Positions 52,210 through 60,589 of a DNA stretch of 64,000 nucleotides are shown here, one piece after another. The stretch spans positions 2,356,001 through 2,420,000 of the forward strand of contig OZ253956.1 of NCBI GenBank assembly GCA_965267355.1, in the 5' to 3' direction. The position numbers and the translations under genes were made by a program. The notes beneath the pieces were generated by a model. It saw only the letters and a program-made list of their open reading frames with translations. It was not told the origin of the DNA and did not search any database. Position 1 is the stretch's first letter; each line of letters begins with the position of its first letter. This stretch comes from GCA-002793235 sp965267355. GTDB taxonomy: Bacteria; Bacteroidota; Bacteroidia; Flavobacteriales_E; Vicingaceae.

Positions 52210-52756
52210 CTTCTGGTGTATATAATGTTACTTTATCTTCACCATCGGTCTCTTTCCAACTAACTTTAACGCGTTCAGAAACAACCGAGTGAACATTTTT
52301 ACCAATATATTTTGCTTGTATAGGCAAGTGCCTTTCGTAACGTCTGTTTATCAATACCAATAACTCTACAGATTTAGGCCTGCCAAACGCCAACATAGCA
52401 TCTAGTCCAGAACGAATGGTTCTTCCTGTAAATAGTACATCATCAATTAGAATTACATCTTTCTCTTCAATGTCAAAATCAATATCTGTTTCGCTTGGCA
52501 CTAAAGGGCTGCCTTGTCTTCTATAATCATCACGATGAAAGGTAGCGTCTAACGAACCTGTTGGTACATTATACTTTTTATCAATTTTCAGTAATTCTTC
52601 TTGTATTCTTTTAGCTAAAAAAATACCACGAGGCTGTAAACCTAGTATAACTGAATTGCTAAAATCGTTGTGGTTTTCAATAAGTTGATGAGAAAGTCTT
52701 TTAATGGACAGATCAAATTGTTTGGCATCTAATAATATTCGATCGCTCTTGCTCAT
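52202..52756 (-). CDS. pyrR: PyrR bifunctional regulator/uracil phosphoribosyltransferase
   Basis: From ATG 52756 the protein has 184 residues (MSKSDRILLDAKQFDLSIKR), the usual PyrR length; the open frame further upstream crosses a terminator and promoter and is not coding. VILIDDVLFTGRTIRSGLDA is the PRPP loop, and LQPRGIFLAKRI and VLINRRYERHLPIQAKYIGK are also typical. PyrR attenuates pyr operons in other bacteria. Its promoter box lies 7 bases before the ATG. It overlaps pyrB. Confidence 0.95.
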   Translation of the reverse strand: MSKSDRILLDAKQFDLSIKRLSHQLIENHNDFSNSVILGLQPRGIFLAKRIQEELLKIDKKYNVPTGSLDATFHRDDYRRQGSPLVPSETDIDFDIEEKDVILIDDVLFTGRTIRSGLDAMLAFGRPKSVELLVLINRRYERHLPIQAKYIGKNVHSVVSERVKVSWKETDGEDKVTLYTPEDE

Positions 52757-52763
52757 TAAAGCA

Positions 52764-52771
52764 CAAAAATA
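52764..52771 (-). promoter_or_regulatory. -7 box that fixes the pyrR start
   Basis: TATTTTTG on the minus strand ends 7 bases before ATG 52756, excluding the longer open frame. Confidence 0.5.
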
Positions 52772-52806
52772 ATATAATTTATGAATGTGATACCAATTTA
52801 TTTTAT

Positions 52807-52838
52807 AAAAAAGCCCCAACAATATGTTGAGGCTTTTA
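52807..52838 (-). terminator. Rho-independent terminator after rpsA
   Basis: On the minus strand AAAAGCCTCAACA and TGTTGGGGCTTTT form a 12- to 13-base hairpin (one G-T pair) around a 3-base loop, followed by TTATAAAATAAA. It lies about 75 bases after the rpsA stop and can work on both strands. Confidence 0.85.
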
Positions 52839-52911
52839 ATATGGTTTGGTAAGATGCCCAACTTCTTGGACATAAACCATTTCTAAAGTTCTTACAGAAC
52901 TAAGAACTGGT

Positions 52912-54975
52912 TTACTTACCTTCTCCTTTCTCTAAATCTGCTTTTAAATCAGAAAGTGCATCTAAGTCACCTAAAGTAGTTTTTTCTACATTATCGTTAA
53001 CTTTTTTCACTGCACTAGAAGTTTTCTTAGCACTAGTTTTTTTCTTAGTAGCTACTTCTTCTTCTGTTTCTTTAAAAGTTTGGGTGTGTGATAAGATAAT
53101 TTTCTTAGCATTTTTGTTAAACTCTAATACTTTAAAGTTCACCTTATCATCCACTTTTAATTGAGAACCGTCTTCTTTTTCAGCATTTTTCTTGTTCACC
53201 AATCCTTCTACACCATACTGAAGAGAAACAATAGCCAATCCTTTAGCAGTAAGTTCTGACACTGTACCTTCGTGCACTGAACCTTCTGTAAATACAGTTT
53301 CAAAAGTATCCCAAGGGTTTTCTTCTAATTGCTTGTGTCCTAAACTTAATCTTCTGTTTTCTCTGTCTATTTCTAAAATAACCACTTCTATCTCTTCTCC
53401 TACTTTAGTAATTTCAGATGGGTGATTAATTTTCTTAGACCAAGATAAATCAGAAATATGAATTAATCCGTCAACACCAGTTTCTAAAGCTACAAACACA
53501 CCAAAATCAGAGATGTTAGTTACTTTACCTTTGTGTTTAGAATCAATTGGATATTTAGTTTCAACATCTTCCCATGGGTCTGGTGTTAATTGTTTAACTC
53601 CTAAACTCATTTTTCTTTCTTCTCTATCTAATGTTAAGATTTGAGCTTCAATTTCTTCACCAACTTTAAAGAACTCTTGAGCTGGTTTTAAGTGATTACT
53701 CCAGGTAATTTCAGATACGTGTACTAATCCTTCTACACCAGGAATAATTTCGATAAATGCACCGTAATCAGCAACTACAACTACTTTACCTTTTACTTTG
53801 TCTCCAACTTTTAAGTTTTCGTCAAGTTTATCCCAAGGGTGATCTTGTAATTGTTTTACACCAAGCGCAATACGTTTTTTATCATCATCAAAGTCTAGAA
53901 TTACAACATTTAGTTTTTGGTCTAACTCCAAGAATTCTTCTGGGTGATTAATTCTACCCCAAGAAAGATCTGTAATGTGAACTAAACCATCAACTCCACC
54001 AAGATCAATAAATACACCATAAGAAGTAATGTTCTTAACTGTACCTTCTAGTACCTGACCAATTTCTAATTTAGAAATGATTTGAGTTTTTTGTTGTTCT
54101 AACTCAGCTTCGATTAATGCTTTATGTGATACAACGATGTTTTTAAATTCTTTGTTAATCTTAACAACTTTAAATTCCATTGTTTTACCAACGTAAACAT
54201 CGTAATCTCTAATTGGTTTAACATCAATTTGAGAACCTGGTAAGAATGCTTCAATTCCGAATACATCTACAATTAAACCACCTTTAGTTCTGCACTTAAC
54301 ATAACCTTTAATAATTTCTTGTGTTTCAAGAACTTCATTAACTTTTTCCCATGCTTTTAACGCTCTAGCTTTGCTATGAGATAAGATTAATTGTCCGTTT
54401 TTATCTTCTTTACTTACAACAAAAACTTCTACTTTATCACCTTCTTTTAAATCTGGATTGTATCTAAATTCAGAGATAGAAATAACTGCTTCTGATTTGT
54501 AACCTAAGTTAATAACTACATCTCTTTTAGATTTAGCAGCTACCGTACCTTCTAATACTTCTTGATCATCAATAGATTTAAGTGTTTCATCATACACCTT
54601 CTCCATTTCTTCTTTTTCTTTTGGAGAGTAAGAATCTTCATACTTGCCAATCTTATCCCAATCAAAATCTGCTAAAGGTTTAATTTCAGCTTTCTTTTTA
54701 GGTGCCGCTTTTTTAGCAGGAGCTTTAGGAGTTTCCTCTTTTTTAGCTTCTACTTTTTCTGCAACTGGCTCAGCTTTTTTTGCTTCCTCTTTTTTAGGAG
54801 CAGCTTTCTTAGCTGTAGTCTTTTTTGCAGCTGGCTTAGCTTCTGCTTTTTTTGTTGTAGTTTTTTTAGCTGTTGATTTTGCTGCGGTAGTTTTTTTAGT
54901 TGCAGCTTTTGCTGTTGTGGCTTTTTTAGCTGGAGTTTTCTTTTCTACAGCGTCTTCTTTTTTTTCTGCCATCAT
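52912..54975 (-). CDS. rpsA: 30S ribosomal protein S1 with a long Lys/Ala-rich N-terminal extension
   Basis: 687 residues (MM start; second ATG at 54972 also possible). Residues 1-105 are a low-complexity Lys/Ala/Glu/Thr tail made of AKKTTAKK-like repeats. Six S1 domains follow, for example GTVAAKSKRDVVINLGYKSE, VEGLVHVSEITWSNHLKPA and VDGLIHISDLSWSKKINHPS. S1 recruits mRNA to the small subunit. The promoter matches consensus at both boxes. A terminator follows. Confidence 0.95.
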   Translation of the reverse strand: MMAEKKEDAVEKKTPAKKATTAKAATKKTTAAKSTAKKTTTKKAEAKPAAKKTTAKKAAPKKEEAKKAEPVAEKVEAKKEETPKAPAKKAAPKKKAEIKPLADFDWDKIGKYEDSYSPKEKEEMEKVYDETLKSIDDQEVLEGTVAAKSKRDVVINLGYKSEAVISISEFRYNPDLKEGDKVEVFVVSKEDKNGQLILSHSKARALKAWEKVNEVLETQEIIKGYVKCRTKGGLIVDVFGIEAFLPGSQIDVKPIRDYDVYVGKTMEFKVVKINKEFKNIVVSHKALIEAELEQQKTQIISKLEIGQVLEGTVKNITSYGVFIDLGGVDGLVHITDLSWGRINHPEEFLELDQKLNVVILDFDDDKKRIALGVKQLQDHPWDKLDENLKVGDKVKGKVVVVADYGAFIEIIPGVEGLVHVSEITWSNHLKPAQEFFKVGEEIEAQILTLDREERKMSLGVKQLTPDPWEDVETKYPIDSKHKGKVTNISDFGVFVALETGVDGLIHISDLSWSKKINHPSEITKVGEEIEVVILEIDRENRRLSLGHKQLEENPWDTFETVFTEGSVHEGTVSELTAKGLAIVSLQYGVEGLVNKKNAEKEDGSQLKVDDKVNFKVLEFNKNAKKIILSHTQTFKETEEEVATKKKTSAKKTSSAVKKVNDNVEKTTLGDLDALSDLKADLEKGEGK

Positions 54976-55070
54976 TATGTTTTTTGTATCTCGTTCGTAG
55001 TCAGCTTTTAACGAGAGATTGTTATTAATAAACCATTAGCTGAAAATGGCTGCTTTCTTTTAAAGAGCGG

Positions 55071-55101
55071 CAAATGTAGGCTTATTTTTAAATAAAGCAA
55101 A
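55071..55101 (-). promoter_or_regulatory. Full consensus Bacteroidota promoter of rpsA
   Basis: On the minus strand, TTTG (55098-55101), 19 bases, then TACATTTG (55071-55078): an exact fit to TTTG-N19-TAnnTTTG. It leaves a leader of about 90 bases. Confidence 0.75.
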
Positions 55102-55161
55102 GTAAATCAATGATTTAATAACTTTTTCAGCAGAATAGTACTTATCCTTGTTTACAAAGGG

Positions 55162-55169
55162 TAAATTTG
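55162..55169 (+). promoter_or_regulatory. -7 box directly before ispH
   Basis: TAAATTTG ends 7 bases before the GTG start at 55177, predicting a leaderless or nearly leaderless mRNA. Confidence 0.4.
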
Positions 55170-55176
55170 TAGGGTT

Positions 55177-56397
55177 GTGAAATCATTTGACATTCCTACA
55201 TACTACAGAAGTTCTTTTATTTCTACAATAAAGAACTTAAGGAAGGAAACTGACCCTCGAAAGAAAGACTTCTCTCCTACTTTACTGGATTTTGGAGAAG
55301 TACAATTTTTAATAGCTCGACATTTTGGGTTTTGTTATGGGGTAGAAAATGCCATTGAAATAGCCTATAAAGCTGTAGAGGAAAACCCTAATAAGAACAT
55401 TTACTTGTTGAGTCAAATGATTCATAACCCAATTGTTAATGTCGATTTAGAGTCTAAAGGGATTCGGTTTATCATGGATACTGAAGGTAATCAGTTTGTA
55501 GATTGGAACGAATTGAGTAAAGAAGATGTAGTAATTATTCCAGCATTTGGTACCACCATAGAGATTGAGAATAGATTGATAGATATGGGGATTGAAATTC
55601 AAACCTATAATACAACATGCCCTTTTGTAGAAAGAGTGTGGAAACAATCAAAAAAGCTTGGAGATAGTAATCATACCATCATTATTCATGGAAAACACAA
55701 CCATGAAGAAACCCGTGCTACGTTTTCTCATAGTGATGAAAATGCTCCTTCAATTGTAATTAAAGACATTAACGAAGCAATAATTTTAGAACAAGTCATT
55801 CTAGGGAAAAAAGATAAAGTTGAATTTGAATCGATTTTTGGAGGAAGATATTCAGCTGGTTTTGATATTGATAAAGATTTAGAAAAAATAGGCGTAGTTA
55901 ATCAAACTACTATGTTGGCTACCGAAACCCAGGAAATAGCCAACTACTTAAAACAAACCATGGTAAAAAAGTATGGTGAAGAGAATTACAAGAAGCATTT
56001 TGCTGATACCCGGGATACTTTATGTTATGCAACTAATGACAACCAACAAGCAACATTGGGTTTATTGAACGAAAAGGCTGATTTAGCTATTGTAATTGGA
56101 GGGTATAACAGTTCTAACACTTCTCATATTGTAGAGTTGTGTGAAGAAAAGTTGCCTACATTTTTTATTAATTCTGCAAAAGAAATTGAAAGTCAAAATG
56201 TTATTCATCATTTTGACTTTCATAATTCTAAAAAACTGAGTACTACCGGTTTTTTACCCAATAACAATCCAACTCGTATTATTCTAACAAGTGGAGCTTC
56301 ATGTCCGGATACTATGGTAGATGAAGTATTGGATAAAATTCTAAGTTTTTATTCAAATTCAATTACCAAAGAAGAAGTACTTCAAAGTATCAGTTAG
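55177..56397 (+). CDS. ispH: 4-hydroxy-3-methylbut-2-enyl diphosphate reductase
   Basis: 406 residues from GTG 55177 (MKSFDIPTYYRSSFI), the length usual for the phylum. Iron-sulfur cysteines appear in ARHFGFCYGVENAIEIAY, YNTTCPFVERVWKQ and LTSGASCPDTMVDEVL. IIHGKHNHEETRATFSH and GGYNSSNTSHIVELCEE are substrate-binding. It makes IPP and DMAPP in the last MEP-pathway step. Its stop overlaps the convergent CDGSH gene by 4 bases. Confidence 0.96.
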   Translation: MKSFDIPTYYRSSFISTIKNLRKETDPRKKDFSPTLLDFGEVQFLIARHFGFCYGVENAIEIAYKAVEENPNKNIYLLSQMIHNPIVNVDLESKGIRFIMDTEGNQFVDWNELSKEDVVIIPAFGTTIEIENRLIDMGIEIQTYNTTCPFVERVWKQSKKLGDSNHTIIIHGKHNHEETRATFSHSDENAPSIVIKDINEAIILEQVILGKKDKVEFESIFGGRYSAGFDIDKDLEKIGVVNQTTMLATETQEIANYLKQTMVKKYGEENYKKHFADTRDTLCYATNDNQQATLGLLNEKADLAIVIGGYNSSNTSHIVELCEEKLPTFFINSAKEIESQNVIHHFDFHNSKKLSTTGFLPNNNPTRIILTSGASCPDTMVDEVLDKILSFYSNSITKEEVLQSIS

Positions 56398-56669
56398 CCA
56401 TTGTGAGAACCATCACAAAATGGTCCATTTGAAGTTTGTTTGCAAGTGCATAAGTACTTTGTTTCTGTAGCTTCAGCTTTTTGAACAATTGGTCGATAAT
56501 CGGTACCACTGTGTTTACCATCGCAGTATGGTTGGTTTTCTGATAATCCACAGCTACACCATGCATAAACTTTTCCTTCTTCAAAATCTACTGGTGTTGG
56601 ATTTTCTCCTGCCCTTTTTGGTAATTCCATAATCTGTTTTTTTGTTTGGTTAAAGATAATTATTTCCAC
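56394..56669 (-). CDS. CDGSH iron-sulfur domain protein
   Basis: 91 residues with two CDGSH units: CSCGLSENQPYCDGKHSGTD and CTCKQTSNGPFCDGSH, each with C-x-C-x(9)-C-x3-H for one 2Fe-2S cluster. The N-terminal part has a short AGENPTPVDFEEGKVYAWC strand. These small proteins are redox or iron handling factors. The start overlaps the nitroreductase gene by 10 bases, so it is the third gene of the pirin operon. Confidence 0.94.
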   Translation of the reverse strand: MEIIIFNQTKKQIMELPKRAGENPTPVDFEEGKVYAWCSCGLSENQPYCDGKHSGTDYRPIVQKAEATETKYLCTCKQTSNGPFCDGSHNG

Positions 56670-57184
56670 CCTCCTTTAAAAGCAATTTCATTTACAGTTT
56701 TTCTGGGCTTTAATGTGGTTTCACCATCATAATACCCTAAAGCAATGGCTGTAACAGGTTCGTACCCCTCTGGAATATTTAATGTTTCTTTGGTTTTGGT
56801 AATGTCAATACCCGCCATTTGATGTAAGTAAATGCTCATACTTTGTGCTTGAGCGGTTAAATTACCAACAGCTAAGCCTAAATCATGTTCAGCTACTCGG
56901 TTAGGTTTATCGTTTTTAGCATATTTGGTACTAACTACAGTAAATACTAAAGCAGCAACATCTTTAGTCCATCCTTGATTTCCTTCAACCAGACAGCTGT
57001 GTAAGCGATTAAAATTATCTTGATCATCTTTTAAAGCGTATATAAAACGCCAGGGTTGTTCATTGAATGCAGATGCGGCTTTTCCAGCAGCTTCAAATAG
57101 CGTTAATAAATCTTCTTCTTTAATTGGCTTATTAGTAAACTCATATGGACTAAACCTATTTTTAATAATATCTAATACTTCCAT
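56660..57184 (-). CDS. Nitroreductase-family flavoprotein
   Basis: 174 residues of the FMN-dependent nitroreductase fold: IIKNRFSPYEFTNKPI (R-x-S-x-R/P-x-F), AFNEQPWRFIYALKD, DLGLAVGNLTAQAQSMSIYL and YEPVTAIALGYYDG. It reduces nitro, quinone or enone compounds with NAD(P)H. It lies 12 bases after pirin and overlaps the CDGSH gene, under MarR-type control, a common electrophile-response set. Confidence 0.93.
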   Translation of the reverse strand: MEVLDIIKNRFSPYEFTNKPIKEEDLLTLFEAAGKAASAFNEQPWRFIYALKDDQDNFNRLHSCLVEGNQGWTKDVAALVFTVVSTKYAKNDKPNRVAEHDLGLAVGNLTAQAQSMSIYLHQMAGIDITKTKETLNIPEGYEPVTAIALGYYDGETTLKPRKTVNEIAFKGGWK

Positions 57185-57196
57185 TTTAATTGTTTT

Positions 57197-57949
57197 TTAA
57201 AATCTTACTAATTCTGAATATACTTTATAACTAAGTGTTTTAGGGTTTGAAATTACAAACAACTTAGCATCTTTACTAATCTCTAAATTTAACTTTTCTT
57301 CATTTTCAACTATAAAAAAATCATTAGCTTCAACTGTATTGTCATTTACTATGATACTTCCTTCTATTATATAGTATGAATGAAACTTCTCTCGATCTAA
57401 ATTAAAAACATAGTTGCCAGCAGGTATTATCATTTCATTAATTTCAACTCCTTCAGCATCCATTTTAACAGGACCACCATTTCCCGTATAGTTTTTATAT
57501 GTTATACCATCTTCTTCAAAATAGTGCATATCTTCCGATTTATAATCATCGTAAGATGCTGGTTGCTCCATTGTTTTTTGAATGTTAGGATCAAACCATA
57601 TCTGAAACATTCTGCTATTCTCATTTATTTTTTCTGCATGTACAATTCCATTACCTGATCTAATTATTTGAGCATCACCTTTTTTTAAAGGTAGCCAGCG
57701 TTCATATTTATTATCGTAATGTTCTATCTCACCTTCAATCACAAAACTCATTATTTCAAAAAACTTATGAGGGTGTCTATCAATTAACCCACCTTTATCT
57801 GACCAAGCATTTGCCCAGTAAAATAAATTAGAATATGGTTTTTGCTTTCCTCCATCTTGAGGAAAGCCTATTGGTTTGTTTTCTAAAATTAAACCTCCAG
57901 CAAAAACTCCTTTTGCCTGATCTTCTTTTTTTAATAATTGTATTGACAT
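57197..57949 (-). CDS. Pirin-family protein
   Basis: 250 residues, bicupin. The N-terminal cupin has RHPHKFFEIMSFVIEGEIEH with its metal-binding His and Glu, and later GNGIVHAEKIN. The C-terminal cupin is less conserved. Pirins act as quercetin dioxygenases or redox-sensitive regulators. It heads a pirin-nitroreductase-CDGSH operon. A perfect 20-base palindrome (57967-57986) lies 18 bases before the ATG. Confidence 0.93.
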   Translation of the reverse strand: MSIQLLKKEDQAKGVFAGGLILENKPIGFPQDGGKQKPYSNLFYWANAWSDKGGLIDRHPHKFFEIMSFVIEGEIEHYDNKYERWLPLKKGDAQIIRSGNGIVHAEKINENSRMFQIWFDPNIQKTMEQPASYDDYKSEDMHYFEEDGITYKNYTGNGGPVKMDAEGVEINEMIIPAGNYVFNLDREKFHSYYIIEGSIIVNDNTVEANDFFIVENEEKLNLEISKDAKLFVISNPKTLSYKVYSELVRF

Positions 57950-57966
57950 AATTTATTGTTTTTACA

Positions 57967-57986
57967 ATATATGTATATACATATAT
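57967..57986. promoter_or_regulatory. MarR-type operator of the pirin operon
   Basis: ATATATGTATATACATATAT is a perfect 20-base palindrome; its core TGTATATACA (57972-57981) recurs at 58481-58490 upstream of the MarR gene. Confidence 0.75.
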
Positions 57987-58000
57987 TTTGATAAATTTTT

Positions 58001-58453
58001 TTAATCTCTTATTGAATCTAAAATATCGTTTAACAACTTAGCATCTTTTTTACTGACTAACTTAGGAATAATAGCATGAATACCTGTTTCTTCAATATTC
58101 ATTTTCTCAATTAAATCTATACCTGACTTTGTAATCGCTATATCCATCTGTCTCCTATCCTCTTTGCAAATAGTTCTGTTTACTAACTTTTTAACAACAA
58201 GTTTATCTATTAATCTACTTGCGTTAGAATTTTTGTCTAACATTCGTTCAGCAATTTGATTAACAGTAATTGCATCTGGGTATTGCCCTTTTAATATCCT
58301 TAAAACGTTGTATTGTTGAGGGCTCACACCATAAGGCTTAAAAGCTTTTATGGATTGACTGTTTAACCAGTTGCCAGTAAAAATGATATTCAACAAAAGC
58401 TTTTGATATTCATCTTTAAACTTTTTCTGCTTTATTTCATCTTCTAATTTCAC
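58001..58453 (-). CDS. MarR-family transcriptional regulator
   Basis: 150 residues from GTG 58453. The winged helix contains GVSPQQYNVLRILKGQYPDA, then ITVNQIAERMLDKNSNASRL (recognition helix) and the wing CKEDRRQMDIAITKSG. It most likely represses itself and the pirin operon, with shared TGTATATACA sites in front of both. No conserved sensing Cys except Cys about 97 (ICKED). A -7 box ends 4 bases before the GTG, so the mRNA is predicted leaderless. Confidence 0.93.
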   Translation of the reverse strand: MKLEDEIKQKKFKDEYQKLLLNIIFTGNWLNSQSIKAFKPYGVSPQQYNVLRILKGQYPDAITVNQIAERMLDKNSNASRLIDKLVVKKLVNRTICKEDRRQMDIAITKSGIDLIEKMNIEETGIHAIIPKLVSKKDAKLLNDILDSIRD

Positions 58454-58457
58454 ACTG

Positions 58458-58490
58458 CAAATATATACAAAAGCATTATATGTATATACA
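58458..58490 (-). promoter_or_regulatory. marR promoter and operator
   Basis: On the minus strand TATATTTG (58458-58465) ends 4 bases before GTG 58453. TGTATATACA (58481-58490), the same core as in the pirin operator, sits 15 bases further up, at a position expected to block RNA polymerase. Confidence 0.65.
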
Positions 58491-58532
58491 ATTAAATGTT
58501 AAATTTTATTAAAGAGTATAAAACTATCAGCT

Positions 58533-59486
58533 TTAAACTAATTGACTGATGGAAGAATTGATATTATTCTCAACTCTGGAAAGAACATTAGTAACATCAG
58601 ATTTAACAAACTGCTCACCTGTAATATGCTCAAACAATTCAATATACCTTTCGGATACCTGACTAATAAATTCATCAGTCATTTCAGGAACCTGTTGACC
58701 ATCTTTACCTTGAAAGCCATTAGCCATTAACCATTCTCTTACAAATTCTTTTGAAAGTTGTTTTTGTTTCTCTCCTGCAGCTTGCCTTTCTTCATAACCT
58801 TTAGCGTAAAAATATCTGGAAGAGTCAGGAGTGTGAATCTCATCAATTAAATAAATCTTATCCCCTACTTTCCCAAACTCATATTTGGTATCAACCAAAA
58901 TTAGCCCGCGTTCAGCAGCCATTTCTGTACCTTTTTGATATATTTTTCTGGTATATTCTTCCAGCTTTAAATAATCATCATCACTTACAATGCCTTTTTC
59001 CAAAATAGCTTCTCTGCTTATATCCTCATCGTGACCTACAGCAGCTTTAGTAGTAGGAGTTATTATTGGTTCTGGAAACTTATCATTTTCTTTCATCCCT
59101 TCAGGCATTTCTACTCCACAGATTGTTCTTTTACCTGCTTTGTATTCACGCCAGGCATGACCTGATAAATACCCTCTGATTACCATTTCTACCTTAAAAG
59201 GCTCACACTTTCGCCCAATGGTAACATTGGGGTCAGGTACAGTTATTACCCAATTAGGAACAATATCTTCTGTTGCTTTTAAAAACTTAGCGGCAATCTG
59301 GTTTAAAACTTGTCCTTTGTAAGGAATAGCTCTTGGTAAAACTACATCAAACGCTGAAATACGATCAGACACAATCATTACCAACAATTCATTATTTATC
59401 TCATATACTTCACGCACTTTACCTTTATAATAAGAACTTTGTTGCGGAAAATTAAAATTTGTTTCTTTAATGGCGTTTGTTTGCAT
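58533..59486 (-). CDS. purC: Phosphoribosylaminoimidazole-succinocarboxamide synthase
   Basis: 317 residues, the longer SAICAR synthase form. YYKGKVREVYEINNELLVMI, then VSDRISAFDVVLPRAIPYKG, RKCEPFKVEMVIRGYLSGHA, TKYEFGKVGDKIYLIDEIHT and TPDSSRYF are family motifs. It joins CAIR with aspartate in purine synthesis. A -7 box (TACATTTG, 59511-59518 minus) precedes it by 24 bases. Confidence 0.97.
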   Translation of the reverse strand: MQTNAIKETNFNFPQQSSYYKGKVREVYEINNELLVMIVSDRISAFDVVLPRAIPYKGQVLNQIAAKFLKATEDIVPNWVITVPDPNVTIGRKCEPFKVEMVIRGYLSGHAWREYKAGKRTICGVEMPEGMKENDKFPEPIITPTTKAAVGHDEDISREAILEKGIVSDDDYLKLEEYTRKIYQKGTEMAAERGLILVDTKYEFGKVGDKIYLIDEIHTPDSSRYFYAKGYEERQAAGEKQKQLSKEFVREWLMANGFQGKDGQQVPEMTDEFISQVSERYIELFEHITGEQFVKSDVTNVLSRVENNINSSISQLV

Positions 59487-59510
59487 GTATTAATGTTTTA
59501 AATAAGCTAA

Positions 59511-59518
59511 CAAATGTA
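59511..59518 (-). promoter_or_regulatory. -7 box for purC
   Basis: TACATTTG on the minus strand, 24 bases before the purC ATG. Confidence 0.45.
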
Positions 59519-59589
59519 TAAAAGGAGTATTCTTTTTAAGTACTTTTAGGGGGCTTTTAATTAACGAGTAATTAACAATTTATAAGGTT

Positions 59590-60114
59590 TTGTTAGAACG
59601 AAGAATATACTTTACTGAAATAGATTCACCTCTTGGTTTGATACAGCTTGGTGCTACCAATAAAGGTTTGTGCTTGCTTGAGTTTGGAAATCAAAAAAGA
59701 ATAGAAAATCATTTTAACCAGTTTAATAAATACTGGAATGTTGAACTAGTTAACCAGAAATCTGATATAATTAGCAAAACAGAAAAGGAATTGTTAGCTT
59801 ATTTTAAAGGTGATTTAAAACAATTTAATATACCAGTAGAAATGATTGGCACTGATTTTCAGCTTAAAGTTTGGAATGAACTGTTAAACATACCCTTTGG
59901 TACAATCAGAACTTATAAACAGCAGGCTATTGCTGTTGGAGATTTAAAAGCGATTAGAGCTGTTGCTACTGCTAACGGGCAAAACAGAATCTCAATAATA
60001 ATTCCTTGTCACAGAGTTATTGGCAGTGATGGTAGTTTGACTGGTTATGGTGGGGAATTATGGCGAAAACAAAAATTGATTGAACTAGAAAGTAATCAAA
60101 CCCAATTATTTTAA
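59590..60114 (+). CDS. ogt: Methylated-DNA-[protein]-cysteine S-methyltransferase
   Basis: 174 residues from TTG 59590; no ATG is available before the conserved IDSPLG region. FQLKVWNELLNIPFGTIRTY (DNA-binding helix), VATANGQNRISIIIPCHRVI (active site Cys140 in PCHR) and DGSLTGYGGELWRK are typical. It repairs O6-alkylguanine by irreversible alkyl transfer to Cys140. The unusual start implies weak translation. Not linked to neighbouring genes. Confidence 0.93.
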   Translation: MLERRIYFTEIDSPLGLIQLGATNKGLCLLEFGNQKRIENHFNQFNKYWNVELVNQKSDIISKTEKELLAYFKGDLKQFNIPVEMIGTDFQLKVWNELLNIPFGTIRTYKQQAIAVGDLKAIRAVATANGQNRISIIIPCHRVIGSDGSLTGYGGELWRKQKLIELESNQTQLF

Positions 60115-60203
60115 CTTTTCCTTAACTTTATTTAACAGCTTGTTAGGATAGACACATTATTATTCCTACTACTTTTACTCTTGTAATTTTAAATTTAGAT
60201 GTT

Positions 60204-60533
60204 ATGAAAAAGATATTATTAGCAGTTGGTGTTTTTTCACTATTACTTGTAGCGGGAAATGCTTCAGCACAAACACAAGAAAAAAAAGAAATTAGAAAAG
60301 AAGTAAATCTTGAAGAGAATAATGGTGAAAAAGTACTGACCATTAAAACTACTTCAGGTGGAAATGAAACAGTAGAAGTATATAAAGGTGCGGAAGCTGA
60401 TGCAAAAATTAAAGAGTTTGAGAACGAAAAAAGTGGAACTACCAAAACTATGGTTGTAGGTGCTGACGGAAAGCAACACCTTAAAGTAGAAAAGAAAGTA
60501 GTGATTAGGGAAGAAATAGATGAAGAAAAATAG
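60204..60533 (+). CDS. Small secreted charged protein
   Basis: 109 residues with a clear signal peptide (MKKILLAVGVFSLLLVAGNA, cleavage after SAQ). The mature part is very polar, Lys/Glu-rich (EKKEIRKEVNLEENNGEKVL), with two repeated strands of the VVGADGKQHLKVEKK type. It is probably a small periplasmic beta protein. No family recognised. Confidence 0.7.
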   Translation: MKKILLAVGVFSLLLVAGNASAQTQEKKEIRKEVNLEENNGEKVLTIKTTSGGNETVEVYKGAEADAKIKEFENEKSGTTKTMVVGADGKQHLKVEKKVVIREEIDEEK

Positions 60534-60577
60534 CTGATTCTTAAAGGTTTTAAACCTGAACCTTAGGCTTTATTATT

Positions 60578-60585
60578 TAAATTTG
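60578..60585 (+). promoter_or_regulatory. -7 box giving a probably leaderless mRNA for the cyclophilin lipoprotein
   Basis: TAAATTTG followed by TCCA and the ATG at 60590. Confidence 0.5.
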
Positions 60586-60589
60586 TCCA

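Noticed and set aside
52757..52873. Upstream extension of pyrR
   Set aside because: It crosses the rpsA terminator and the pyrR promoter box.
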